64,000 bases of DNA, taken from assembly GCF_947305105.1 (NCBI RefSeq), contig NZ_CAMZCS010000009.1, positions 1 to 64,000 on the forward strand, written 5' to 3'. The translations under genes were made by a program, and so were the position numbers. How positions within the stretch are numbered: the stretch's first letter is position 1; each line of letters begins with the position of its first letter. Shown one piece after another: positions 35,208 to 42,900 of the stretch. Under the pieces are notes generated by a model, which had not been told where the DNA came from, searched no databases, and saw nothing but the letters and a program-made list of their open reading frames with translations. Source of the stretch: an uncultured Fibrobacter sp. (GTDB taxonomy: Bacteria; Fibrobacterota; Fibrobacteria; Fibrobacterales; Fibrobacteraceae).

Positions 35208-35249
35208 AGTGGTTAGTAAACAGTGGTTGGTGATTAGTGGCTGGGGTTA
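35208..35249. repeat. Low-complexity TGGTTAG string against the trpB start
   Basis: GGTTAGTAAACAGTGGTTGG and TGATTAGTGGCTGG, occupying the ribosome-binding region of trpB. Very similar to 11406-11449 next to L8. Confidence 0.6.
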
Positions 35250-35255
35250 AACGGG

Positions 35256-35350
35256 AAAAAAATTAAGGCTTCCGGAGAGTCCGAAAGCCTTTTGCAAACA
35301 CTTGATGAAATCGGCAAAACCGGACTCTATGTTCTAGAGCCCCACCACCA
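35256..35350 (-). promoter_or_regulatory. trp attenuator before trpBA
   Basis: Right after three Trp codons (35342-35350) an RNA hairpin GGGCUCUA / UAGAGUCC can form (1:2). Its second arm can instead pair with CGGACUCU (35276-35283; 8 bp with 35321-35328), which would break the terminator GGCTTTCGG / CCGGAAGCC followed by a T run (3:4; 35256-35291). This is the classical arrangement: ribosome stalling at Trp codons would favour read-through. Confidence 0.88.
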
Positions 35351-35383
35351 ACGGTTGAAACGGATTGCTTCATTCATCTTCAT
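35327..35383 (-). CDS. trpL: trp leader peptide (WWW) before trpBA
   Basis: 18 residues: MKMNEAIRFNRWWWGSRT, stop TAG. Three consecutive Trp codons are placed just before the attenuator hairpins. The NRWWWGS core recurs in the leader before trpCF. The -10 box ends about eight bases before the ATG, so the message should begin at or next to the AUG. Confidence 0.85.
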   Translation of the reverse strand: MKMNEAIRFNRWWWGSRT

Positions 35384-35390
35384 GGCGCAT

Positions 35391-35419
35391 AATTTAGGAA
35401 TGTCTTTTTTCGCTGGCAA
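35391..35419 (-). promoter_or_regulatory. Promoter of trpL-trpBA
   Basis: Minus strand TTGCCA (35419-35414), 17 bases, TAAATT (35396-35391). The same two hexamers with the same spacing and the same flank ATTCC precede the trpCF leader. Confidence 0.8.
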
Positions 35420-35445
35420 GGGGTTGCCTTTAGAAAAACGAAAAA

Positions 35446-35613
35446 AAGGAAGGCTTCCGGTGTGTCCGGAAGCCTTCTGTTAAACACTTGATGAAATTGG
35501 CAAAGCCAAAATCCCGTTTCGAGAACTTCATCGCAAGCTGCGCAAGCGTCGAAGCGGATTGCCAATTTCATCTTTATGGTAAGCAATATATATACTAATT
35601 CGTTGTCTGTCAA
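35446..35613 (-). ncRNA. Trp-poor third copy of the leader: short terminated transcript
   Basis: A near-consensus promoter TTGACA (35613-35608), 17 bases, TATATT (35590-35585) drives a segment similar to the trpBA leader: both share GCAATCCGYTTC near the start and ATTTCATCAAGTGTTT before the terminator. Here the Trp codons are replaced by a Cys/Ala-rich stretch. A perfect 14-bp stem (35490-35503 with 35559-35572) closes the body, and a strong terminator (GGCTTCCGG / CCGGAAGCC plus T run, 35446-35480) ends it. A frame from the ATG at 35571 runs 64 codons through the terminator to a TGA overlapping the trpL ATG. It may be a small RNA, a diverged attenuator, or a relic. Confidence 0.6.
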
Positions 35614-35665
35614 TAGGTTATAAACAGATTTTTGTAAAAAAATATTACGATTACGTCCAAATTAC

Positions 35666-35676
35666 GCATTAAATGC
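35666..35676. promoter_or_regulatory. Small palindrome in the divergent spacer
   Basis: GCATT-A-AATGC, with similar GCATTTT and GCATTAA words downstream to 35706, ahead of an AT-rich -10 candidate (TTAATATATATT) for the gene at 35743. Possible operator. Confidence 0.3.
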
Positions 35677-35742
35677 AATAAAACGCATTTTCTTTTTTTT
35701 GCATTAATATATATTTACAACTACTTCGTTTGGAGCCCGCCC

Positions 35743-37263
35743 ATGAACAAGACCTTGTTTATATTGGTCATCGCATTAACCATAGTCACATCCTACGCAG
35801 ACAATCCTTGCGTGCAGCTATGCGTAGATTGCACCTCAACCCCCGAAAACGAGACCTGTCAAAAAGTAGACCAAGTCTGCGGCAGTTGCACCCTCATTCT
35901 CGACAGCCTGCAAAAGCGAAGCGACTCTCTGGAACAAGTAAGAGTGCAAGATTCCATCGCACAAGAACAAAAACTCGCCTTCCGAAAAGAGCAAATCCGA
36001 GCCCTTGCCACTGCGATACGGGAAAACAGCACCGCAAGCACAAACCTGTTCAAAGTAAACATCACTAATGGCACATTTCTAAACCTGACCAAGGAAAACG
36101 GGACCCAAGAAAAAGCAAAGACAACTCCTGTACAAGAGAAAACAGACACAATCAGTTTCCTCCCACCCCTAAGCGAAGAATGCAGAAACCTCTGTGAAAC
36201 ATGCGAGAACACAGCCGACAAAAACAATCCCGTTTGCACAAAAGTTGAAGAACAATGCCTTTGCAGCATCCATGCGGAAGAAGAAAAAAAAGCACAAGAA
36301 AAAGCCATTGCCGATAGCATTGCCGCCGTGGAGAAAAGCCTTGCCGACATGGAAGCTTCATTTGAGTCTGCTAGCAAAATTTTCAATTTTTGCGATAACC
36401 TGCCACAAGCACGAGCTTGCTCTGTAAAAGTCAGTATAAAGCAGGACAACTTTACCATTGCAGGAATCAAAGAACTTGAGCCTCCCCCGCCACCCAAGCC
36501 GGATACAGTTTTTATAAATAACACAACTGCACCCATGGCGGTCCAAGACACAAGCAAAGCAAAAGATTCAACGGCAACAAGAGATTCTACAAAAAAAGAA
36601 AAAAATGTATATCATGGCATAACTTTAGCAATTGAAGGTTTCTACGAAAAATACGTTGCGGGCTACGAAACAAAGGATAAAGATGACAGCAATGATGACT
36701 TCGGTTTAATCCTCGGCTTCTTTAAACGCACATACTTCTACCGATGGGGATCGTACCAAATAGGCTTTAATGCCCTCTACCATGGAGCTACTTATGTCCT
36801 CAAAAACAACATGATATATTCTAACAACAATAAAGAAACTAGTACATATTATGACGATGTTCTGAGTTGGGGGGTGTCAACATTAAGTGGTGGAAAAATG
36901 GTCTATCATACAATTGACGACGAAATCTCAGAAGAAATCATGTATCATAACGCCATGATAGAAGTTCCTCTACAAATGAGACTCGGAATACCCCTATTGT
37001 TCTTTAGCACCAGCGTCCACATCCGCAAACCCATTTACGGCTGGGTTAAATACGAAAGGTCATGGGATGATGACTACAACATCAACCATGGATTTTTCAA
37101 GATTACCGATTGGGAATTCTTATTTAATATCGGTATCGGTTTTGAACTCACAAGGCATTTTTCCTTGCAGATTCAAGGATTGCCTTTAGGGATTGTCACT
37201 TATGCTGAAGAAATCCAGAATTATGCAGATTATGTAAAATTCAGCATGGATATCGCTTGGTAA
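35743..37263 (+). CDS. Secreted protein with Cys repeats and a C-terminal beta-barrel-like domain
   Basis: 506 residues. Signal peptide MNKTLFILVIALTIVTSYA. Two similar Cys modules, CVQLCVDC...CQKVDQVCGSC (about 24-50) and CRNLCETC...CTKVEEQCLC (about 147-173), each followed by a charged helical stretch. From about 290 to the end the sequence alternates polar and aromatic residues and finishes in Trp (FSMDIAW), as in outer membrane beta-barrels. GGAG precedes the start. It is followed after 12 bases by a lipoprotein gene, so the two probably act together at the outer membrane. No known family recognised. Confidence 0.8.
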   Translation: MNKTLFILVIALTIVTSYADNPCVQLCVDCTSTPENETCQKVDQVCGSCTLILDSLQKRSDSLEQVRVQDSIAQEQKLAFRKEQIRALATAIRENSTASTNLFKVNITNGTFLNLTKENGTQEKAKTTPVQEKTDTISFLPPLSEECRNLCETCENTADKNNPVCTKVEEQCLCSIHAEEEKKAQEKAIADSIAAVEKSLADMEASFESASKIFNFCDNLPQARACSVKVSIKQDNFTIAGIKELEPPPPPKPDTVFINNTTAPMAVQDTSKAKDSTATRDSTKKEKNVYHGITLAIEGFYEKYVAGYETKDKDDSNDDFGLILGFFKRTYFYRWGSYQIGFNALYHGATYVLKNNMIYSNNNKETSTYYDDVLSWGVSTLSGGKMVYHTIDDEISEEIMYHNAMIEVPLQMRLGIPLLFFSTSVHIRKPIYGWVKYERSWDDDYNINHGFFKITDWEFLFNIGIGFELTRHFSLQIQGLPLGIVTYAEEIQNYADYVKFSMDIAW

Positions 37264-37275
37264 GGAGCAAAGAGA

Positions 37276-37947
37276 ATGTATTTATTCAACAAAACAGCAT
37301 CAAAAAATTTCATTTGCGCAATCTCTTTCTTGGCATGTTTCTTTACTGCTTGCAGCGACGCAAACCCATTTGACAAAACGGAAGACGATATTGCAGACAC
37401 TCGATATAAAATAGACAGAGATTACAATTCAAAAGAAAGCAACTCTACTACAAATTCTTCTAAGAGCCAAAGCGGTTCCTATTCACAAAGCAATTATAAC
37501 AGCGGAGCTAATTCAACGCTTAACAGCAATTTTTCCATCCTAATTGACTTAACAAAGTTCAAACAGCTTTCGGCCAATTGGGAGGAGGAGCAAAGCAACA
37601 AAAATAATTACAGTGATGGGGATCCAAGCATATCTTTTGTGATTAGGACATACACCAATAACATCCTAAAAGACTCCGTCAGAACGAACGCAATTAGACT
37701 AAACGACAATATTGGAAGTTGGAGTGGACATGAAAATTTATCAAAAAAATTGAATGGTGGAATTGACCAAATCAGCATCTGTCCAATCGTATATGAACGC
37801 AATCTAATATTAAGCGATGTATGGAAATCTTCTGGAAAATGCTACGACATTAACAATGTCGGAAAAAAAGTCAACACGATTATCCCACAAAGCGATACTT
37901 GGGCCAAAAATTACGAGCTCAAATGGGATGTCACAATCAAATATTAA
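37276..37947 (+). CDS. Hypothetical lipoprotein, partner of the 35743 protein
   Basis: 223 residues. AAGGAG precedes the start. Signal peptide ending CFFTAC (Cys near residue 26), an Asp-rich then Asn/Ser-rich linker to about 85, and a beta-rich domain (FSILIDLTKF ... NYELKWDVTIKY) with two Cys. No family recognised. It ends five bases before the convergent trpCF stop. Confidence 0.75.
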   Translation: MYLFNKTASKNFICAISFLACFFTACSDANPFDKTEDDIADTRYKIDRDYNSKESNSTTNSSKSQSGSYSQSNYNSGANSTLNSNFSILIDLTKFKQLSANWEEEQSNKNNYSDGDPSISFVIRTYTNNILKDSVRTNAIRLNDNIGSWSGHENLSKKLNGGIDQISICPIVYERNLILSDVWKSSGKCYDINNVGKKVNTIIPQSDTWAKNYELKWDVTIKY

Positions 37948-37952
37948 TCAGA

Positions 37953-39611
37953 TTAAGACAACGTAGCAAACAGCGCCCTCATTTTTTCATGGTTCTTGAT
38001 TCCGGGGGCGTCTTCGACACCGCTGGAAACGTCAATGAGTTCAGGATGGAACTTTTCGCAAATCGTGCCCACATTTTCGGGCGTGATGCCGCCCGCAAGC
38101 CAGAGCGGAAGATCGCTCGTCTGTTCGCGCAGCAATGACTCAGGAATAGTTTTGCCTGTACCGCCGGGAATGCCCTCAACTTTTGCGTCTAGCAAGATGC
38201 GGGGTTCCCCGTTCTTACGGAGGTTGGCGACTTGTTCGAAGTCGGAGGCTTCGCCCACGCGGACGGCTGCATAGCAAGGAATATCCGGATAGAGATTGCT
38301 TCGCACTTCGTGCTCGCAATGACATGCTTGGTTTGATTGCGCAGGAGCTTGCTTTGACAGCACGGGGGTCGGGATTCCATGGAACTGCACGGCATCGAGG
38401 ACGCCTTCCTGCGCGAGCTTGATGGCTGTCTTGCCTTCTTCGGAATTCAGGTCGGTAATGACACCGACGAGGAGCGGGATTGAACAAGCGAGACAAGCGT
38501 TTTGATTGTCATTGCGAGCAAGGCGAAGCAATCGCTCTTTAAAGCTGCGCACAAACGTTTCGGTCGTGAGCCGTTTTGTGGTGCTGAATACAAACCCGAG
38601 CATGTCTGCGCCGAGTTCGGCGGCCAGCATGCCGTCTTCAACGCGCGTGATGCCACAGATTTTGACCAAAGGACGATTCTTGCCAAAGATTGCTTCGTCA
38701 CTTTGTTCCTCGCAATGACAAGTGACGTTAGACGATGCGTGAATGTGTTTCAGCACTTTTCGTTCCGCAAACTTTTTCCAGAACTTGCCTCGCGCATTTT
38801 CGCAGCCCGCTTCAAAGGCGCCAACCACTTCTTTCGCCAGCGGAGGATTCTTCGCAACGGCCTCCCCCACAAGGATTCCCGTGAATCCGAGGCTGCGCGC
38901 ATAGGCAGCATCGCCAGCACTCAAAATGCCTGATTCAAAGACAGCCTTGGCCGGGAGCTTGCTGCGAACCGATGCCGGCACCAGCGGATCCGTATGGAAC
39001 GTAGCCAGGTCGCGCGAATTCACGCCCGCGACAACCGTCTTTGCAGCTGCATCGCCAAGCGCTTCCAGCACGAGGTTCAGCTTGCGGAAATCATCCTTCT
39101 CCCGGACCTCAACAAATGCCTGGATCCCAAACTTCTGTGCACGGCGAGCCATTTTCACGAGTTGTTCGTCATCAAGAATTCGAGCAATCAAGAGGACCGC
39201 ATCGGCACCGCAGCGATAAGCGATATCGATTTCGTCTTCGAACAAGAGAAAATCCTTGCGGAGCACTGCGCACGCATGCAAGCCCTGTTGACGACGGCGT
39301 TCCATAAGGTCGGCCACCGCAATCAGGTCACGGAGAGAGCCCTTGAAAAAATTCCCTTCGGTGAGCACCGAAACCGCCTGCGCATGAGCTTCGGCATAAG
39401 TCGTCGCCAAAGCCACAGGGTCCAAATCAGGCGCAATATCACCCTTCGATGGCGATGCACGCTTGACTTCAAGTATCGCCCCCGCATTGCCGAGAAATTC
39501 TGTATGGCCACCACGGCGCCGTTCCGGGATTTCTATTCCAAAATTCAAGCCTAACCGCTCGATATCCTCACGGCGCATCCGCACTATCTTGCTCAGAATG
39601 TCTTCACTCAT
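37953..39611 (-). CDS. trpCF: Fused indole-3-glycerol phosphate synthase / phosphoribosylanthranilate isomerase
   Basis: 552 residues from the ATG at 39611, after AAAGAGGAAAAG. The N-terminal TrpC half has EVKRASPSKGDIAP, VLRKDFLLFEDEID, GVNSRDLATF and ESGILSAGDA; the C-terminal TrpF half has VKICGITRVEDG, DMLGFVFSTTKR, VQFHG and LAGGITPENV. It makes indole-3-glycerol phosphate from N-(5-phosphoribosyl)anthranilate via CdRP. Three short palindromic repeats are inserted in frame: in the linker (NVTCHCEEQSDEAI), in the TrpF helix region (LLRLARNDN) and in a loop (ACHCEHEVRSN). All motifs I can see remain, so it is probably active. Controlled by the WWW attenuator upstream. Confidence 0.94.
   Translation of the reverse strand: MSEDILSKIVRMRREDIERLGLNFGIEIPERRRGGHTEFLGNAGAILEVKRASPSKGDIAPDLDPVALATTYAEAHAQAVSVLTEGNFFKGSLRDLIAVADLMERRRQQGLHACAVLRKDFLLFEDEIDIAYRCGADAVLLIARILDDEQLVKMARRAQKFGIQAFVEVREKDDFRKLNLVLEALGDAAAKTVVAGVNSRDLATFHTDPLVPASVRSKLPAKAVFESGILSAGDAAYARSLGFTGILVGEAVAKNPPLAKEVVGAFEAGCENARGKFWKKFAERKVLKHIHASSNVTCHCEEQSDEAIFGKNRPLVKICGITRVEDGMLAAELGADMLGFVFSTTKRLTTETFVRSFKERLLRLARNDNQNACLACSIPLLVGVITDLNSEEGKTAIKLAQEGVLDAVQFHGIPTPVLSKQAPAQSNQACHCEHEVRSNLYPDIPCYAAVRVGEASDFEQVANLRKNGEPRILLDAKVEGIPGGTGKTIPESLLREQTSDLPLWLAGGITPENVGTICEKFHPELIDVSSGVEDAPGIKNHEKMRALFATLS
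38294..38324 (-). repeat. Palindromic element in trpCF, copy 3 (TrpF loop)
   Basis: On the coding strand TGTCATTGCGAG-CACGAAGTG-CGAAGCAATC; the CACGAAGTG centre is near-palindromic. It is translated as part of ACHCEHEVRSN. Confidence 0.75.
38508..38537 (+). repeat. Palindromic element in trpCF, copy 2 (TrpF helix region)
   Basis: TCATTGCGAGCAAGGCGAAGCAATC, in the opposite orientation to the other two copies. On the coding strand it reads LLRLARNDN. Confidence 0.75.
38688..38720 (-). repeat. Palindromic element in trpCF, copy 1 (interdomain linker)
   Basis: Coding strand TGTCATTGCGAGGAACAAAG then TGACGAAGCAATC, read as CHCEEQSDEAI. It lies between the TrpC and TrpF halves. Confidence 0.78.
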
Positions 39612-39644
39612 CTTTTCCTCTTTGGCACCATGGTCCCGGAACCT

Positions 39645-39735
39645 AAAAAAGGCATCCGGTGAGTCCGAATGCCTTTGTAAACCTTTCCAGATTAAACGCA
39701 AACACGGACTCTATCCAATAGAGCCCCACCACCAG
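39645..39735 (-). promoter_or_regulatory. trp attenuator before trpCF
   Basis: Trp codons at 39726-39734 are followed by the hairpin GGGCUCUAU / AUAGAGUCC (1:2), then an alternative pairing GAGUCCG / CGGACUC (39705-39711 with 39661-39667), and the terminator GGCATTCGG / CCGGATGCC with a T run (39645-39676). Same logic as 35256-35350; arms differ by paired changes (ATT/GAT versus TTT/GAA in the terminator), which supports a selected structure. Confidence 0.88.
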
Positions 39736-39782
39736 CGGTTGGCAAAAAATTCTTTTGCTGTACTTGCCACTTTAATCTGCAT
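39711..39782 (-). CDS. trpL: trp leader peptide (WWW) before trpCF
   Basis: 23 residues: MQIKVASTAKEFFANRWWWG then SIG, stop TAG. It shares NRWWWGS with the trpBA leader while the rest differs. The -10 box ends seven bases before its ATG, so a leaderless message is predicted. Confidence 0.85.
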   Translation of the reverse strand: MQIKVASTAKEFFANRWWWGSIG

Positions 39783-39788
39783 ACCCGC

Positions 39789-39817
39789 AATTTAGGAATC
39801 GTAAAACTCATTGGCAA
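39789..39817 (-). promoter_or_regulatory. Promoter of trpL-trpCF
   Basis: Minus strand TTGCCA (39817-39812), 17 bases, TAAATT (39794-39789), identical in both hexamers and spacing to the trpBA promoter. Confidence 0.8.
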
Positions 39818-39865
39818 GTGAGTTACACTCAAGACACCGCAATTAAAGGCAAATACAATTACGTA

Positions 39866-39893
39866 TTTACACCAAAGAGGTGAAAATTATAGT
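39866..39893 (+). promoter_or_regulatory. Possible promoter of the GH9 gene
   Basis: TTTACA (39866-39871), 16 bases, TATAGT (39888-39893), 57 bases before the start codon. Confidence 0.45.
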
Positions 39894-39949
39894 ACATTTA
39901 TGTTACATACAAACCACTTTATTCGCTCTATGTGAAGGAGAGTAAGCCG

Positions 39950-42900
39950 ATGAAAAGCATGTTCAAATATGCAATTTTCGGAACTACAGCCATGGGCATG
40001 GCTGTTTCTGCACTCGCAGCCGACACCCCCTACGACTTGATTCGGCCGGTTTATCCACTCAGTTGGAACGACACGATCATTGGCACATACGATACGACCG
40101 TGACGGAATTGCACGACATACTCCCCAAAGACGCAACACCGGCATCGTACAAGGCAAACGCCTTTATTCCCGACACCTTGGACCAAGCCTACCTCGACGC
40201 CTTGAACACCCACATTTCGCCTATCCGCGTGAACCAGGCGGGCTACCTGACCTCCGATACCGAGCGCCAGTTCTACCATGTCGGCAAGGCTACCGAATTT
40301 GAGGTCGTCGATGAAGACGGCAAGTCGCTCAGCCCGGCAGTAAAGGCTGAATTCATAACGACAAACACCGCAACAGCATCCGATTGGACCATCATCGCCG
40401 GAACGAGCGTCACAGAATACATCAAATATCGCTACCAAATTGATTTCACCGGTCCCTCGGGCACCATCCGCATCGGACACATCCCGCAAGGGGTCCCGAC
40501 CGACAAGCGTCTGCGCATCAAGGTGGGCCAGGAATTTTCCAGCACATTCATTGTCAGCGACGACGTGTACACAATGGTTCGCGACGCCGTGCTCAAGTTC
40601 TACGGCATCCAGCGCAGCGGCAACTCGGAATCCTGGTTCCATGGTCCGAGCCACACCCTGGACGGTGGCGGACCAGTTGTAACCGAAGCAGAAGATGTCC
40701 GCGGGCCATTCGACAAATCGCAAGCAGGCACTCTGGAAGGCGGCTGGTACGATTGCGGAGACCACCTCAAGGAATCACAGACGCAAATGTACGCTTTCAT
40801 GGTTGCAGCAGTCATGGCAGCGACAAACGCCGACAAGGACAATGACCACTACGCCTACAACCAAGGCGAAATAGCAAATACCGACGGAATCCCCGACATG
40901 CTCCGCGAAGCAAAACACGGCGCCGACTTTGTACTCCGTTCCTTCAAACGTGCCAAGGGCGTCATTGACGACATGGCCCTCTCGGTAGGAAACATTGCTT
41001 CGGACCACAACTGGTGGGAAATTCCTGAAATTCAAGACCTTTTACCGACAGACTCCTCCAGTGCGGGAGCAAACCGCGGAGGACCTGCAGCTAGAACTGT
41101 ACGCTTGGGAGAAATCGGTTCAAACATCGGTGGCGAAACCGCGGCCGGCCTTGCGCTCGTGGGCAAGCTATACGCCCCGTACGACAAGGATTTTGCCGAC
41201 AGCTGCCTGATGGTCGCCGAAAAAATGTACGACTTCGCCAAGGCTCTCGCCCAAGGCAAAAGCGAATACGACGGGGGCAAGACCTTCAAGAACAACAAAT
41301 TCGCCGCCGGTTGGAACTCCCCCGCCTATACCGGCACCATCGATTTTTTTGAAGACATGGCACTTGCATCCGTCGCGCTCCTTTACGCAACAGGCAAAAA
41401 ACAGTATGCCGACGACGCCCTCCGCGCCAAAGACCTGCACAAAGACCAAGCCTTCATGGACAGTTGCGCAGGATGCTTCGACGGCGGTTGGTTCATGTCC
41501 AAAGATAGGGGTCTACTAAAGCGCATCAATACAGGCTGGGCAGGGGCCCACACCTACGCCCTTTATGCATTATACAAACTGATCCTTTCCGACAAGGCCA
41601 AAGCGACCAAGGAATTCGGCCTGACCGAAGCAGAATGGCTGAGCGCCATCGAAGACTGCGTCATCGACATGATTGCCAACCTAGGCTATGTATCGGAGGA
41701 AGGCACCGAAACAATCACTCTGCCGCAAGGCGATATCGGATGGACGTCAAATTCCATCCGCTACGCCCCCCCATGGTACACAATGCACAACGCAAGCATC
41801 TGGATTGTCAACCGCGGCCATGTCGGCAACATTTTTGATGTCCTCGCTTATGCAGACGTAGCAGCAGACCTCGAAAAGAACAATATAAAATTGCCCACCC
41901 TCGGAACCCCTAACTGGAAAGCCGGCGAAACTCGTCAACTCGGCATCAACCAGCTCAACTACATGCTCGGCATGAACCCCTGGGATATTTCGTTTGTCTA
42001 CGGCATCGGCGACAAGAACGATGCCCACCCGCATCACCGTGCATCGAACCCCGAAGGGCGCACTGGTCCGGCCCCCAAATACAAATACCGTCCGCCCGTT
42101 GGAGGCGTTTTCGGTGGAAAGGAACCAAACGACGTAAATTCCATGGTACCTTCCTCTTTGAGCTGGGAAGATTATCGTATATCCGAAACTTGCCTCGACG
42201 TATCGGCGACACTCATGTCGTCCACAGCCATCGTGGCAAAGAGTTTCAACCGCACCGCCGCACCTAGCGGTATCAAGGTGAACGTCAGCTATGTAGGCAA
42301 GGATTCCGCCATCGTCCATGTCGCAAGCGACAGGAACAGCAACATCACCCTTACCTATTCTACCCAACAGGATTTGTCTTCGGCCAAGACGGTGACCACC
42401 AAAGGTAAAAAGGAGACTATCGTCCTCAATCAATTAACGGCCGACAAAACATACTATTTCAACGTAACACTGACCAACATCCTTGACGATAGCTCTACCA
42501 CGACAAAGTGGAAAGACGACAAGAAGACTCCTTTCAGTTTCAAGACGCTCAAGGAAATCACACCTGTAGATATCACGAATCTCGAAGTTTCCCTCTCGGG
42601 CGACAGTGCCGACATCACCTGGAGAACCAGCATACAATTGAATTCTAAGGTTTACTGGAGCCAAAGTTCAACCAAGCCCAAGGATATGGAAAATACAGGC
42701 GATGGCAACGCCGATCTCGTAGACCGCCCCGTCATAAATCACCACGTTCGCCTGCATAACCTGAAAGCGCTGACAACCTACAATTATTGCGTCGAAAGCG
42801 ACGGAACCCCCTTATGCACAGACACTTCGGGAGCGCAGCTGCAATTCACGACACCGGCAAGCAAGCGCAACATCGAAGTCACCGCATACCAGTACGATTA

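Noticed and set aside
35446-35613. T-box riboswitch upstream of trpBA
   Set aside because: No AGGGTGGNACCGCG box; the segment is better explained as a relative of the peptide-based attenuators.
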